This document shows positions 1 through 10,659 of a stretch of DNA of 43,725 bases, piece after piece (position 1 is the stretch's first letter; the number at the start of each line of letters is the position of its first letter). This DNA comes from Alphaproteobacteria bacterium (GTDB taxonomy: Bacteria > Pseudomonadota > Alphaproteobacteria > Sphingomonadales > Kordiimonadaceae): contig JAJFIS010000028.1 in the NCBI GenBank assembly GCA_021774735.1, positions 1-43,725 on the forward strand. Reading direction: 5' to 3'. The notes beneath the pieces are model-generated. The model did not search any database, was not told where the DNA came from, and saw only the letters and a list, made by a program, of their open reading frames with translations. A program made the position numbers and the translations under genes.

Positions 1-140
1 CATCGCTTGACGGAGCCACCCCGCATGAGGCTTACTGGCAATCACGAAACGAGATTGAAATACTAGAACTGGCAGCATAACATAAAATGGATACACCTTA
101 ATTTAGCTGCCAACCTGTCCAAACAAACAGGACCACCTCA
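1..140 (+). mobile_element. Right end of an IS3-family-like insertion sequence (partial)
   Basis: Reading from position 3, the plus strand encodes the last 25 residues of a protein (SLDGATPHEAYW...LELAA, stop at 78-80). The LDG-TP-EAYW pattern is typical of the C-terminus of IS3-family OrfB transposases. About 60 bp of non-coding sequence follows and ends in CCACCTCA at 140, fitting the TG...CA termini of IS3 elements. The boundary at 140 is inferred from that terminal CA and from the coding sequence of a different gene resuming on the minus strand at 141. The rest of the element lies outside the window, so the target duplication cannot be checked. The family call rests on recalled motifs only. 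Confidence 0.7.
3..80 (+). pseudogene. C-terminal fragment of IS3-type transposase (OrfB), cut by window edge
   Basis: Only the final 25 codons are inside the window. The visible residues include the conserved DG-TP-EAYW tail that follows the DDE integrase core in IS3-family OrfB proteins. The catalytic acidic residues lie outside the window, so whether the transposase is intact cannot be judged. It is marked as a fragment because it is truncated by the window, not because damage is seen. Confidence 0.6.
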
Positions 141-245
141 TGATTTACCTGCTTTTATTTCAGATAAATGTTTGTCATCTACGAACAACTTTAATTTTCG
201 AAAGCGCCCATACCCACCTTTGTCACGACTGACAATAATTTTCAT
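138..245 (-). pseudogene. Small hypothetical gene downstream of guaA, truncated by IS insertion
   Basis: The minus strand carries a clear gene start at 245: a GAGGAAAG ribosome site that overlaps the guaA stop, then ATG and 35 codons (MKIIVSRDKGGYGRFRKLKL...). The stop TGA at 138-140 is made by the terminal bases of the IS3-type element, so the reading frame ends exactly at the insertion point. The surviving N-terminus (basic stretch, then V-D-D-K-H-L-S-E-I-K-A-G-K-S) recalls small uncharacterised proteins with a 'VDG..VG.I..GES' pattern, but this is a weak recollection. Only 12 bp separate it from guaA, so it was probably translated from the guaA message. The remainder of the gene must lie beyond the IS. 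Confidence 0.55.
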
Positions 246-257
246 ATCATTCTTTCC

Positions 258-1805
258 TCATTCCCATTCAATGGTGCCGGGGGGTTTGCTGGTTATATCA
301 TATACCACCCGGTTAATGCCGCGCACTTCATTAATGATGCGCGTGGCGACGCGGCCCAAAAATTCATGGGGGAATGGATAATAGTCCGCGGTCATGCCGT
401 CCGTACTGTTCACGGCGCGGATGGCGCAGACATGGTCATATGTGCGGGCATCACCCATAACGCCGACAGTTTTCACCGGCAGTAACACGGCAAAGGCTTG
501 CCAAATGCTGTCATAAAGCCCAGCCTTGCGAATCTCATCCAGATATATTGCATCGGCCTTGCGCAGAATATCGGCTTTCTCGCGGGTTATTTCACCCGGG
601 ATGCGGATGGCAAGCCCCGGCCCGGGAAAAGGATGCCGGGCAACAAAGTCTTCATGCAGGCCTAGCTCTCGGCCAAGGATGCGCACTTCATCCTTGAACA
701 GTTCGCGTAGCGGCTCAACAAGGTCCATTTTCATCCGCGCTGGCAAACCGCCGACATTATGGTGCGATTTTATCGTCACGCTCGGCCCCCCAATGAAGGA
801 AACAGATTCGATAACATCCGGGTACAGTGTCCCTTGCGCCAGAAAATCAGCGCCGCCAATGTTACGGGCTTCTTCGTCAAAAACATCGATGAAAAGCTTA
901 CCGATAATTTTGCGCTTCTTCTCAGGGTCGGTCACGCCAGCGAGTTCGCCGAGAAAAAGCGCTGACGCATCTCGGTGGATAAGATTGATGTGATAATGTT
1001 CGCGGAACAGGCTGATAACCTGCTCGCTCTCGCCCGCCCGCATCAAGCCATGATCAACATAAACACAAGTGAGCTGGTCGCCGATGGCTTCATGCAGCAT
1101 CACCGCCACCACCGAGCTATCCACCCCGCCTGATAGACCACAGATAACGCGCTTATTGCCCACTTGAGCGCGGATCTCAGCAATTTTGGTGTCGCGGAAG
1201 CTGGCCATGGTCCAATCCCCGGCACAGCCACAAATATTGCGCACAAAATTAGACAGTAATGCTGCACCGTCCGGCGTATGAACCACTTCAGGGTGGAACT
1301 GAACCGCATAATAGCGCTTGGCCTCATTGGCAATGGCGGCGAACGGCGCCCCTTCACTGGTGGCTACAATATCAAAGCCATCCGGCAATGCATCCACCCG
1401 GTCGCCGTGGCTCATCCATACCTGATAGTCAGCGCCAACTGTCCATACGCCCTCGAACAAAGCACAGTCGGCTTTGATCGTTACTTCTGCACGACCAAAT
1501 TCCTGGTGGTCAGATGTTGCAACGCTGCCGCCAAGCTGCTCCACCATTGTCTGCTGACCGTAACATATGCCGAGCACAGGCACCCCGAGCTGCCAAATGG
1601 CGTCTGGTGCGCGGGGCGTATCAGCGTGAGTAACAGAGGCGGGACCACCCGATAATATAATACCAGTTGGCTTAAAATCCGCGATCATATCCGCCGCTAA
1701 ATGAAAGGGGACAATTTCGCTGTAAACCCCGGTTTCCCGCACGCGCCTTGCAATCAGCTGAGTAACCTGCGACCCGAAATCAATAATGAGAATTTTGTCA
1801 CTCAT
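258..1805 (-). CDS. guaA: GMP synthase (glutamine-hydrolysing)
   Basis: Converts XMP to GMP with ATP and glutamine, the last step of guanine nucleotide synthesis in the cytosol. The 515 residues match the family length (E. coli about 525). The N-terminal class I glutamine amidotransferase domain shows the nucleophile in GICYGQQ (Cys81) and the His171/Glu173 pair in VQFHPEV. The ATP-pyrophosphatase domain carries the P-loop SGGVDS at 225-230, and the C-terminus ends in the family-typical KPPGTIEWE. The start ATG at 1803-1805 is preceded by AGGACG. It lies 77 bp downstream of aspS on the same strand. The stop overlaps the ribosome site of the truncated small gene downstream. Confidence 0.98.
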   Translation of the reverse strand: MSDKILIIDFGSQVTQLIARRVRETGVYSEIVPFHLAADMIADFKPTGIILSGGPASVTHADTPRAPDAIWQLGVPVLGICYGQQTMVEQLGGSVATSDHQEFGRAEVTIKADCALFEGVWTVGADYQVWMSHGDRVDALPDGFDIVATSEGAPFAAIANEAKRYYAVQFHPEVVHTPDGAALLSNFVRNICGCAGDWTMASFRDTKIAEIRAQVGNKRVICGLSGGVDSSVVAVMLHEAIGDQLTCVYVDHGLMRAGESEQVISLFREHYHINLIHRDASALFLGELAGVTDPEKKRKIIGKLFIDVFDEEARNIGGADFLAQGTLYPDVIESVSFIGGPSVTIKSHHNVGGLPARMKMDLVEPLRELFKDEVRILGRELGLHEDFVARHPFPGPGLAIRIPGEITREKADILRKADAIYLDEIRKAGLYDSIWQAFAVLLPVKTVGVMGDARTYDHVCAIRAVNSTDGMTADYYPFPHEFLGRVATRIINEVRGINRVVYDITSKPPGTIEWE

Positions 1806-1882
1806 GGCTTACGTCCTGTGCTTCATCTATAAGCGTTGGGCTATAACAACAAACGGCGAACTGTTGTCCGCCGCATGTTTCA

Positions 1883-3658
1883 TTATTCTTTGGCCGGTTC
1901 TACCGTCCTAATATGCAGCTCACGCAGCTGTTTCATCTCAACCTCGCTTGGGGCCTGCATCATCAGATCTTCGGCTTTTTGGTTCATCGGGAACAGAATA
2001 ACCTCGCGGATATTCGGCTCATCAGCCAGCAACATCACCATGCGGTCAACGCCCGGTGCCAAGCCACCGTGCGGCGGTGCGCCGTAACGGAAGGCATTTA
2101 ACATGCCGCCAAATTCTTTCTCAACCACATCAGCGCCGTAACCCGCCATGCCAAAAGCTTTCAGCATAATATCAGGTCTATGGTTCCGGATAGCCCCTGA
2201 TGACAACTCAATACCATTACAAACAATGTCATATTGATAGGCCAGAATATCAAGCGGATCCATGGTCTCAAGCGCTTCCATACCCCCTTGAGGCATGGAG
2301 AATGGATTGTGAGAAAAGTCGATTTTCTTCGCATCTTCGTCATATTCGAACATCGGATAATCAACGATCCAGCAGAATTTAAACTCGTCGTCCTTGATCA
2401 GTTCTAATTGCGCGCCAACTTCATTACGGGCAACACCGGCCAGCTTGGCGGCTCCGGCTTCCTTATCACAGGCGAAGAAAACGCCGTCGGTTGGGCCTAA
2501 GCCAAGCTGCTCGATAAGGGCGTTCGTGCGCTCTTCCCCGAGGTTTTTAGCGATAGGTCCGCTTGGCACACCTTCTTTGATATTGATATAGCCAAGGCCA
2601 GCGTAACCTTCACGCTTCGACCAATCATTCATTTTATCGAAGAAGCTGCGCGCCTTAGCACCCGCTCCGGGGGCTGGAATAGCGCGAACACAAGCGCCGC
2701 CTTCAACCATACGGGCAAAAATACCAAAGCCAGAATCCCGGAAAATTTCTGTAACATCTTGAATTTCAATCGGGTTTCGCAAATCAGGTTTATCACTGCC
2801 GTATTTCAGCATAGACGTTTTATATGCAATGCGCGGGAATGGTGCTTCGGTTACTTTCTTGGTCGAAAATTCATTAAAGATACCAACCATAACTGGCTCG
2901 ATGGCATTAAAGACATCATCCTGAGTTACAAAACTCATTTCAACATCAAGCTGGTAAAATTCACCGGGGCTGCGATCAGCGCGGGCATCTTCATCGCGGA
3001 AGCATGGCGCAATTTGGAAATATTTATCAAAGCCCGATACCATAATCAGCTGCTTAAATTGCTGTGGTGCTTGGGGGAGTGCATAAAATTTACCAGGGTG
3101 TTGACGGGCGGGCACTAAAAAGTCCCGCGCGCCTTCTGGGCTAGAAGCGGTCAAAATCGGTGTCTGAAACTCTGTGAAGCCACTATCGGTCATCCGGCGA
3201 CGGATTGAGCTGATAACACCAGCGCGCAGCAAAATATTTTTGTGCAGGCGTTCGCGGCGAAGGTCCAAAAAGCGATACTTTAAGCGAATATCTTCTGGGT
3301 ATTCCGTGTCCCCGAAAACAGGCATTGGCAGCTCTTGCGCTGCTGATTGCACTTCCAGCTCATCGATATAAATCTCAATATCACCTGTAGCCAGATCACT
3401 GTTCTCGGTTTCAGCTGTGCGGTCTTTAACTCGGCCAGTTACTGTGATAACACTTTCAGCCCGAATGTCTTCAGCCGCAGCAAAAGCGGCGCTATCAGTA
3501 TCAAACACGCATTGGGTCATGCCATAATTATCACGAAGGTCAATAAACAAAAGACCGCCGTGATCGCGTTTGCGGTGTACCCAACCAGAAAGACGGACGG
3601 TTTCCCCTACGTGACCTTTTCTAAGATCGTTACAGCTATGTGACCGGAAGACGTGCAT
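1883..3658 (-). CDS. aspS: Aspartyl-tRNA synthetase
   Basis: Class II synthetase that charges tRNA-Asp. The 591 residues equal the usual bacterial length. An N-terminal OB-fold anticodon-binding domain ([23 protein letters not shown]) is followed by class II motif 2 ([19 protein letters not shown]) and, after the bacterial insertion domain, motif 3 ([26 protein letters not shown]). The start ATG at 3656-3658 follows TTAGGACA. It is the first gene of a minus-strand pair with guaA and diverges from rnd across about 170 bp. Whether it also charges tRNA-Asn cannot be read from the sequence without structural alignment. Confidence 0.98.
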   Translation of the reverse strand: MHVFRSHSCNDLRKGHVGETVRLSGWVHRKRDHGGLLFIDLRDNYGMTQCVFDTDSAAFAAAEDIRAESVITVTGRVKDRTAETENSDLATGDIEIYIDELEVQSAAQELPMPVFGDTEYPEDIRLKYRFLDLRRERLHKNILLRAGVISSIRRRMTDSGFTEFQTPILTASSPEGARDFLVPARQHPGKFYALPQAPQQFKQLIMVSGFDKYFQIAPCFRDEDARADRSPGEFYQLDVEMSFVTQDDVFNAIEPVMVGIFNEFSTKKVTEAPFPRIAYKTSMLKYGSDKPDLRNPIEIQDVTEIFRDSGFGIFARMVEGGACVRAIPAPGAGAKARSFFDKMNDWSKREGYAGLGYINIKEGVPSGPIAKNLGEERTNALIEQLGLGPTDGVFFACDKEAGAAKLAGVARNEVGAQLELIKDDEFKFCWIVDYPMFEYDEDAKKIDFSHNPFSMPQGGMEALETMDPLDILAYQYDIVCNGIELSSGAIRNHRPDIMLKAFGMAGYGADVVEKEFGGMLNAFRYGAPPHGGLAPGVDRMVMLLADEPNIREVILFPMNQKAEDLMMQAPSEVEMKQLRELHIRTVEPAKE

Positions 3659-3830
3659 TGTCCTAAAAACCCTTTAAATTTTGCTATCACTATCAACAGT
3701 GTTTGGGGCGGGAAAAGCGCATGAAAGGCCCCATTTGTCAAGAGAATGTCACATCTATAGCTGTCTTTTGATGACGTGGCGACTTTTTACCTGTATGAGG
3801 TCCCTTAAGTAAGATTGTAAGGACCCCTTT

Positions 3831-5027
3831 ATGCACCCCATTACCAGCACCGAAGAACTGAATGAAATATGCGAACGTTTAAAGACTGCGGACTTTGTTA
3901 CAGTTGACACAGAGTTTCTTCGGGTTAGCACTTATTACGCCAAATTATGCCTTGTTCAACTAGCCGATGATGATGGTGCTTTTGCCGTGGACCCACTTGC
4001 TCAGAACATCGATTTAAGCGCCTTGTGGGATCTGATGCGGGATCAATCTGTTCTCAAAATATTTCACGCTTGCCGGCAAGATTTCGAAATATTTTTTAAG
4101 GAAATGGGGGAAATTCCAACACCTTTCTTCGACACTCAATTAGCAGCAATGGTATGCGGATATGGCGATTCGGTGGGGTATGAGACGCTTGTGAACAAAA
4201 TTGCGAAGTCATCGCTTGATAAATCCGCCCGCTATACCGATTGGTCTAGGCGGCCCCTCGCGGACACCCAAATTGAATATGCCCTCGGTGATGTTACCCA
4301 TTTGCGCACCATTTACCGCAAGTTGGCGTCTGAACTGGCTGAAAATAATCGCACTGAATGGTTAAGCGAAGAGCTGGCTATTTTGCATAACCCAAAAACA
4401 TATGTTGTTGAACCATCAGAGGCATGGCAACGCATCAAAGTTAGGACCAATCGGCCACGTTTTCTGGGTATATTGCAAGAATTAGCAGCATGGCGCGAAA
4501 GAGATGCCATACGCAGAGATATGCCAAGAGGCCGGGTTGCCAAAGACGAAACCCTGCTTGAGATAGCGGCTCATCCACCGAAAAACTCAGATGCGCTAGA
4601 TAAAATTCGCGGCCTTAGTCGCAATTTTGGCCGCTCCAAAGGCGGGCAGATGATGTTGGAGGCCGTTGAACGTGGGCTGAATATTCCCGATGATGAATTA
4701 CCCAAGGTTTCGCGCTCAAAAGCCCGTCCACCAACGCCGCCGATGGCTGATTTATTGAAAGTTCTGCTCAAAATTCGCTGTCAGGAAGCCGGAGTTGCTT
4801 CCCGCATTGTTGCCAATAGCGGTGAGATTGAAGCTTTTGCAGCGGAGCCCCATAAAGATTTTCGGTTCACAGAAGGTTGGCGGCACGATATTTTTGGCAG
4901 CGACGCCGCAGAAATGTTGGCAGGCGAATTGGCCCTCGGCTCAAATGGCGGTCAAATAGCTGTTGTGGCTGTAGCACACGAGATTAATGATCAAAATACT
5001 GGGGAAATTATCACCGACAGCGTCTAA
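3831..5027 (+). CDS. rnd: Ribonuclease D
   Basis: 3'-5' exoribonuclease that trims tRNA precursors and other structured RNAs. The DEDD exonuclease domain is complete: Exo I in VTVDTEFL (Asp and Glu near residues 25-27), Exo II in KIFHACRQDFEIF, and Exo III in YALGDVTHL. An HRDC domain follows (about residues 205-285, LAAWRERDAIRRDMPRGRVAKDETLLEIA). The length of 398 is close to the E. coli enzyme (375). The start ATG has AAGGA about 8 bp upstream. It diverges from aspS and converges on ppx, with 12 bp between the stop codons. The rnd-ppx-ppk neighbourhood is a recurrent alphaproteobacterial arrangement. Confidence 0.96.
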   Translation: MHPITSTEELNEICERLKTADFVTVDTEFLRVSTYYAKLCLVQLADDDGAFAVDPLAQNIDLSALWDLMRDQSVLKIFHACRQDFEIFFKEMGEIPTPFFDTQLAAMVCGYGDSVGYETLVNKIAKSSLDKSARYTDWSRRPLADTQIEYALGDVTHLRTIYRKLASELAENNRTEWLSEELAILHNPKTYVVEPSEAWQRIKVRTNRPRFLGILQELAAWRERDAIRRDMPRGRVAKDETLLEIAAHPPKNSDALDKIRGLSRNFGRSKGGQMMLEAVERGLNIPDDELPKVSRSKARPPTPPMADLLKVLLKIRCQEAGVASRIVANSGEIEAFAAEPHKDFRFTEGWRHDIFGSDAAEMLAGELALGSNGGQIAVVAVAHEINDQNTGEIITDSV

Positions 5028-5039
5028 ATTATGTGCGCT

Positions 5040-6596
5040 TTACTGACCATTAGACAACACTCGATTTTTGGCGCCCACAAGCCGTGCGAGCTCTTTTAAG
5101 CGTTTCGCCACCACATCGCCCATTAAGTTGGTGAAGCGCTCGGACGCTTGCAAGCTAACCATTTTACCATCATAGCTCAGCTCGCATTCTTCGAGCAGAG
5201 ACAAGGTACCCGCTGATATACGCTGGGCGAGCCGTAAACCAGACCCTAGCACCCGGGCGCGCTGTACTTCATCTGCTTCTAATTGGTAAAGGCTGTGGCG
5301 AATGGGCGAGCTTTCAATTTCTGCGCCGTAAGCCTGATTAAGAACCAGACCAACAAAGCTTCGACCTTTATGCCCTACGCCAACAAAATGGCCGTGGAGC
5401 GCTTGTTCAACGGCATAGCTTGAGCGAAAATCAGGATGGGCACGCCATGCAATATCGCTTAAATAACAAGCCGCTAAATGCAGACGCTCTTCACTTTTAG
5501 AGTAGGACCCCGGCATTCCTGCCAGCAGTGGTCTGGTCCAAGCGTAAAGTTTATCAGCATGCTCGGGAAAGCGGCTACGTTCTTCCGCTAAGGCACGGCA
5601 GCTAAAAATGAATGGGTCTTCTTTCTGCTGACGTTCCGTGAGCGACCGATATAGAACCCCTTCCCTTACTCCATAAGAAGAGACCACCAAAGATGAAAAT
5701 TTAAGCTTTTTGATAAGCTCATCCAAAATGATACCCGCGAGCGGCAAAACATTACGCCGTCGGCTGGGAATATTGGCCGCATAGGGTATATCGCGCGGGC
5801 GAAGCACAGAAAGCACCTTTAAGTAACGCTGCATATCTTTGCGCTGAATGCGGTAGCCATGCAAAATTTGTAAAGGCTCCTGCTTTTCCCGCAGTAAAAG
5901 CCGGGAAATATTACGCCATGCCCCGCCGACCATATACATTTCACTGCGCGCGCATTTATCAAGCCAATCTATTTTGTTAAACTCAGTTGCCACATAAGCC
6001 CGTGCTGCGCTATAATCTTTGCCGAACATGCTATCGAGCATCAAAGGGCCAATAGGCAGACTGACCCGCTCATGAACACGTCGACGGCTAATGCGGACAA
6101 GCTCCAAGCTACCACCACCAAGATCCCCTACCAAGCCTTTGGCCGCTGGAGCTCCACAAAAAACACCTTGTGCCGCCAGTTCTGCTTCCTCATTGCCGCT
6201 AATAACCTGAACAGTGAAGCCTGTTTCTGCCTCTACTTTAGCAACAAATTCTCTGCCGTTCTTCGCATCGCGCACTGCGGAAGTGGCAAGCACCGTTATA
6301 TCTGTCACGCCGAGAGTGTCTGCAACAAGGCGAAAGCGCTTCAAAGATACCCGAGCCATTTTCATTGCAGCATTCCCGAGCAGACCCGTCTCACCAAGGT
6401 CGCGCCCAAGTCCGCAGAGGACTTTTTCGTTAAAAATAGGTTCCGGCACCCGCTTATTGCCCGAGAAGACAACAAGTCGAACAGAGTTAGAACCTATATC
6501 CAAAACGCCTTTAAGAATATCCCCCAGCTGATTGATATTTCTGTCATTATTTAATTTATTAGTTACAATATTTTCTTTCAAATTAGCCACCATCAT
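5040..6596 (-). CDS. ppx: Exopolyphosphatase / guanosine pentaphosphatase family (Ppx/GppA)
   Basis: Hydrolyses terminal phosphates of polyphosphate, or pppGpp; the two activities cannot be told apart by eye. The actin-like ATPase fold is recognisable from the phosphate-1 motif [14 protein letters not shown] (near residue 31), the [11 protein letters not shown] segment and the glycine-rich [12 protein letters not shown] loop. The C-terminal third is the alpha-helical HD-like region with [17 protein letters not shown]. Length 518 matches long PPX proteins (E. coli 513). The start ATG overlaps the ppk stop in an ATGATGA arrangement, so the two are translationally coupled; a second in-frame ATG directly follows. 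Synthesis and breakdown of polyphosphate are thus encoded together. Confidence 0.93.
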   Translation of the reverse strand: MMVANLKENIVTNKLNNDRNINQLGDILKGVLDIGSNSVRLVVFSGNKRVPEPIFNEKVLCGLGRDLGETGLLGNAAMKMARVSLKRFRLVADTLGVTDITVLATSAVRDAKNGREFVAKVEAETGFTVQVISGNEEAELAAQGVFCGAPAAKGLVGDLGGGSLELVRISRRRVHERVSLPIGPLMLDSMFGKDYSAARAYVATEFNKIDWLDKCARSEMYMVGGAWRNISRLLLREKQEPLQILHGYRIQRKDMQRYLKVLSVLRPRDIPYAANIPSRRRNVLPLAGIILDELIKKLKFSSLVVSSYGVREGVLYRSLTERQQKEDPFIFSCRALAEERSRFPEHADKLYAWTRPLLAGMPGSYSKSEERLHLAACYLSDIAWRAHPDFRSSYAVEQALHGHFVGVGHKGRSFVGLVLNQAYGAEIESSPIRHSLYQLEADEVQRARVLGSGLRLAQRISAGTLSLLEECELSYDGKMVSLQASERFTNLMGDVVAKRLKELARLVGAKNRVLSNGQ

Positions 6597-8752
6597 TCCT
6601 CCCCCTGATATGAGATAAGAGGTTCTAGGGGCTCTTCCCGTCGCAGCGCCTTTCCACGGCCAGACATCGAAGGATTTGTCATAAAATAATCATGAGCGAA
6701 AAAGGCCTTGTCTTTAGGTGGCGTTGTTAGCCGCTGATAAGTGCCATCACTGTTCATCGACCATGACTGGCTATTGTCGAGAAGATTTGCCGCCATCACC
6801 TGCCCCATAATTTGACCATGTACGGTTTCTGTCTCTACTGGTACCATGACCTCAATTCGGCGGTCGAAATTACGCGGCATCCAATCAGCGCTAGAGATAA
6901 ATACCTTTGCATTGTCCGATGGCAGTCCAAAACCATTGCCAAAGCATATTATACGGGCATGTTCAAGAAAACGACCAACGATAGATTTCACACGGATGTT
7001 TTCGCTTAGGCCTTTAATGCCTGGCCTCAACGTACATATACCACGAACCACCAGATCAATTTGCACCCCCGCGAGAGACGCTTCATAAAGTTTATCAATG
7101 ATCTCAGGGTCAAGCAGACTGTTTAACTTTGCCCAAATGGCAGCAGGCTCGCCAGCCACAGCATGAGAGATTTCAGTATCAATTAATCTTATCAGATCAT
7201 CCCGCATCGTAAAAGGCGACATGGATAATTTTTCAAGGTTTGATGGCTCAACATAGCCTGTGATATAATTAAAAAGACAATTTAGGTCTTTGGCTAATGC
7301 CTCATCTGCGGTGAAAAAAGATAGATCAGTATAAATTTTAGCCGTTACGGGATGGTAGTTACCCGTGCCAAAATGCGAGTATGTAACGAGTTTTCGCCCC
7401 TCACGGCGCATCACCATTGATGCTTTTGCATGCGTTTTCATGTGCAAGAAGCCGAAAACCACTTGTACGCCTGCCCGCTCTAGGTCCCGTGCCCATTTAA
7501 TGTTTTGGGCTTCGTCAAAGCGCGCTTTCAGCTCCACCACAGCGGTGACTGATTTACCAGCTTCCGCAGCTTCAATTAGTGCGCGAATAATGGATGATTG
7601 AGAGCCCGCTCGGTAAAGCGTTTGTTTGATGGCAACAACATTCGGGTCTTGGGCAGCTTGGCGTAAAAATTGGTGAACCACATCAAAGGATTCGTAAGGA
7701 TGATGAACGACAAAATCTTTGGCTTTTATGGCTTCAAAAATATCACCGCCGAAATCCCTCACTCTTTCCGGGTAACGTGGGTTATACGGCGTAAATTTTA
7801 AATCTGGGAAGTCACTTACAATCAATTGGCTGGTTTCATTAATGCCTAAGATGCCATCAACCACAACAACCGATTCTTCTCGCGCATCAAGCTGCTCTAT
7901 CAGCATTGCCTTTAAATCTAAGGGCATAGCGGTATCTAACTTAAGGCGAATGACCTGACCGCGCCGACGGCGTTTGAGTGCGCTTTCATACAGCCTCACT
8001 AAATCCTCAGCCTCTTCTTCCACCTCAATATCGCTGTCGCGCAAAATCCTAAAAACGCCGCAGCCTTCAACTTCATACCCGGGGAATAATTGATCCAAAA
8101 ACAGCTCTAACAGCCGCTCCAGACTTATGAAACGCACACCTTCACCTGGTAATCTAATAAAACGCTGCACCTGGTGGGGAACTGGTAATAAAGCAACAAA
8201 TTTTTTATTGTTGGTAAGACTGCTTAATTGCAGCACCATGGTAAAGCCCATGTTTGGTATAAAGGGAAATGGATGAGCAGGGTCAACAGCAAGCGGTGTT
8301 AAAACCGGGAAAACCTCAGCGAGGAAATAATTTTCCAACCAATCGCGTTCATCCGCACTAATATCATCCGTTCCAAGGATATGGATATTATTTTCACCAA
8401 GCTCCCGCAACAACTCTTTCCATGTGCTTTGCTGTTGCTGAATAAGGATATCAGCCATTTCATTAACACGGTCGAGCTGCTGTGATGGGGTAAGGCCATC
8501 ATTGGAAAGGCTATCAATACCAGCATCAATTTGGCCTCGTAAGCCAGCTACCCGCACCATAAAAAATTCGTCTAAATTATTGCCTGATATTGACAGGAAA
8601 CGTAGACGCTCAAGAATGGGATAACGAGAGTTTTCTGCTTCTTCTAACACCCGCATATTAAAATGCAGCCAGCTCATTTCCCTGTTCAAAAAACGCTCTT
8701 GGGGGCTAAAGTCCTGCACCGTCTTAGCCAAACTATGAAGATCGTTTGGCAT
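6593..8752 (-). CDS. ppk: Polyphosphate kinase 1
   Basis: Membrane-associated enzyme that polymerises the gamma-phosphate of ATP into polyphosphate. The 719 residues are the usual length for PPK1. The N-terminal domain begins [20 protein letters not shown], the head domain follows, and the catalytic core carries the autophosphorylated histidine in [13 protein letters not shown] (His460 by position). The second conserved block includes [21 protein letters not shown] and FLEHARI, and contains the second essential His. It lies 60 bp downstream of hdaA and overlaps ppx by 4 bp, so it probably belongs to one minus-strand transcript. Confidence 0.97.
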   Translation of the reverse strand: MPNDLHSLAKTVQDFSPQERFLNREMSWLHFNMRVLEEAENSRYPILERLRFLSISGNNLDEFFMVRVAGLRGQIDAGIDSLSNDGLTPSQQLDRVNEMADILIQQQQSTWKELLRELGENNIHILGTDDISADERDWLENYFLAEVFPVLTPLAVDPAHPFPFIPNMGFTMVLQLSSLTNNKKFVALLPVPHQVQRFIRLPGEGVRFISLERLLELFLDQLFPGYEVEGCGVFRILRDSDIEVEEEAEDLVRLYESALKRRRRGQVIRLKLDTAMPLDLKAMLIEQLDAREESVVVVDGILGINETSQLIVSDFPDLKFTPYNPRYPERVRDFGGDIFEAIKAKDFVVHHPYESFDVVHQFLRQAAQDPNVVAIKQTLYRAGSQSSIIRALIEAAEAGKSVTAVVELKARFDEAQNIKWARDLERAGVQVVFGFLHMKTHAKASMVMRREGRKLVTYSHFGTGNYHPVTAKIYTDLSFFTADEALAKDLNCLFNYITGYVEPSNLEKLSMSPFTMRDDLIRLIDTEISHAVAGEPAAIWAKLNSLLDPEIIDKLYEASLAGVQIDLVVRGICTLRPGIKGLSENIRVKSIVGRFLEHARIICFGNGFGLPSDNAKVFISSADWMPRNFDRRIEVMVPVETETVHGQIMGQVMAANLLDNSQSWSMNSDGTYQRLTTPPKDKAFFAHDYFMTNPSMSGRGKALRREEPLEPLISYQGEE

Positions 8753-8812
8753 TTTACTTAATAAGCTTTCTGTTCATTTCATATTTCCCAAGCCCTAGAA
8801 TGAATATATCTC

Positions 8813-9499
8813 TTATATTGATTGTGCCACACTATCAGAAGATAGCTCGTTTAACACATCCCTCGCCAATGGTTTTGTTAAACGCCTACCCTTACTTAAA
8901 GCCTGACTATCTAACATTTCAACAAAGTCGTGGATTGCGGCATACCTTCGTTCAATCCGCAGTATAATATAATCAATCACACTAGGGTCAAGGCGTAACT
9001 GCCTATCAGACATAAGTTTTGAAAGAACAGATTTCATCAAAACATCATCAGGTTCTTCGATATGGAACAAAGGTATTGTTGCTAAACGAGACTTCAGATC
9101 AGGAAGGCTGACCTGCCATCTATTTGGCTCACACCTAGCCACCAACAGCATCGACCCACCGGTTTCACGGGTCCAATTATATAAATGGAAAAGCCTTTCT
9201 TGGCAATTTTCACATGATACATATAATTCTGCATCATCCACAATAACATGCAAACCCTCTGCCCAACTATCCGTGGCAAGGGATGCAATATGCACAGCAT
9301 TTGATTTTTGTTGCCAAATAAATGCTAGGTGACTTTTCCCTGCTCCTTCTGGGCCAATGAGTGCCGCAATGTTTGCAGGCCAATTCGGCCAGCGCTCAAT
9401 TGCGCCGTAAGCTTGCTCGTTGCTTGTTGTAACGATAAAATCTTCTGCCGCATTTGACGCATGATGGTTGAACGGCATAGGTATCTGGTCTTTGTGCAT
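8813..9499 (-). CDS. hdaA: DnaA-like regulatory protein HdaA (Hda homologue)
   Basis: Truncated DnaA paralogue that in Caulobacter and relatives stimulates ATP hydrolysis on DnaA bound to the replication clamp, limiting re-initiation. The 228 residues cover only the AAA+ part: a short N-terminal region with DQIPMPF, a segment that could serve as the clamp-binding site, then Walker A GPEGAGKSHL (about residues 50-59) and Walker B VIVDDAELY. The C-terminal DnaA DNA-binding domain is absent, as expected for Hda. The ATG overlaps the TGA of the upstream permease gene by one base. The position between a PerM-type permease and ppk matches the alphaproteobacterial order. Confidence 0.88.
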   Translation of the reverse strand: MHKDQIPMPFNHHASNAAEDFIVTTSNEQAYGAIERWPNWPANIAALIGPEGAGKSHLAFIWQQKSNAVHIASLATDSWAEGLHVIVDDAELYVSCENCQERLFHLYNWTRETGGSMLLVARCEPNRWQVSLPDLKSRLATIPLFHIEEPDDVLMKSVLSKLMSDRQLRLDPSVIDYIILRIERRYAAIHDFVEMLDSQALSKGRRLTKPLARDVLNELSSDSVAQSI

Positions 9500-10626
9500 C
9501 AGGAGGCAGTTTCCTTAACAATTGGCGTTTCATCTGTATCTTCAATATTATCATTTGGGAGATCACCCTCATTAGAATCATCATTTATATCATCGTCTTG
9601 GTAATGATCTAAATATTGAGCGATCCAGAAACGCACCATAACTGCAATCGCCGCAGCAGCCGGAACCGCAATCAACACGCCGACAAAGCCCATTATTTCA
9701 CTGCCTGCAAAAACCGCAAATAATACCCAAACTGGGTGCAGGCCAACTCGGTCTCCCACTAATTTGGGGGTCAAATAGCCCCCTTCGATAATTTGAACTA
9801 CGCCGTAAACCATGCCCACTTGCGCAAGTTCCCAGCCAAAGCCCCATTGGTCATAGCCAATAAGCAGGGCAATGACCGCCGCGATAACCGCTCCAATGAA
9901 AGGCACAAAGGCCATAATACCGGCAAGCACTCCAAGGAGAAGCGCGAATTTTAACCCAACGATTGACCAACCAATGGCATAAAGAACACCCATGACGAGG
10001 CTGACTAAGATTTGACCGCGCACAAAGCCCGCGAGGACCGTATCAATTTTACGGGCTTGATCGCGGATGATATCGCCACCAGATGAAGGCAACCAACTAT
10101 TGGCCTTCGCGACGATCAGATCCCAGTCGCGCAGTAAATAAAAGGCAACCACGGGTGAAATGATCATTAAAGTTAATATGTTAAATATAGCCAAGCCACT
10201 TTTTAGAAGGTCCCCAGCAGCGGCGTTCAATCGCCCCAGCGCATCTTGCATAACGTTTGTAACAACGCCGTCAGCGCCACCTTCAACGTCCATATCCAAG
10301 CTATCGGTGATGGACCGCAATATTTCTTCTAACCATGGTTTGATGCTTGCAATGGCTTTGGGCAGAGTTTCCACAGCTGATGCCAATTGACCCTGCATGA
10401 TCGGCCATAGAGCGACAAAAATCCCTACGATACCAAGGAAGAAAAAAGCAATGACAAGAGCAGCAGCAATACCGCGTGGGATACGGATAGCCTCCAATTT
10501 ATCAGTGACAGGGTCGAGGAAATAAGCAACGGCCAAACCGAACAAAAACGGCAGTAGAACGCCGCGCGTTAGGTAGAAAAACACCCCTGCGCATATTAAT
10601 AATACCCATATTGACCAACGTTTCAT
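9499..10626 (-). CDS. AI-2E / PerM family transporter (inner-membrane protein)
   Basis: The protein has 375 residues with about seven or eight strongly hydrophobic segments, starting with IWVLLICAGVFFYLTRGVLLPFLFGLAVAYFL at the N-terminus. The glycine-rich stretch LLLGVLAGIMAFVPFIGAVIAA and the later IIEGGYLTPKLVGDRVGLHPVWVLFAV are hallmark blocks of this permease family. The C-terminal tail (from about residue 340) is acidic and probably cytoplasmic. Substrates differ among members (autoinducer-2 export, Na+/H+ antiport), so none is assigned. The gene is coupled to hdaA by a TGATG overlap and lies 33 bp downstream of the DUF2066 gene. Confidence 0.9.
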   Translation of the reverse strand: MKRWSIWVLLICAGVFFYLTRGVLLPFLFGLAVAYFLDPVTDKLEAIRIPRGIAAALVIAFFFLGIVGIFVALWPIMQGQLASAVETLPKAIASIKPWLEEILRSITDSLDMDVEGGADGVVTNVMQDALGRLNAAAGDLLKSGLAIFNILTLMIISPVVAFYLLRDWDLIVAKANSWLPSSGGDIIRDQARKIDTVLAGFVRGQILVSLVMGVLYAIGWSIVGLKFALLLGVLAGIMAFVPFIGAVIAAVIALLIGYDQWGFGWELAQVGMVYGVVQIIEGGYLTPKLVGDRVGLHPVWVLFAVFAGSEIMGFVGVLIAVPAAAAIAVMVRFWIAQYLDHYQDDDINDDSNEGDLPNDNIEDTDETPIVKETAS

Positions 10627-10659
10627 AGCCTACTCCTCCCAATCAATAAACCTTGATGC

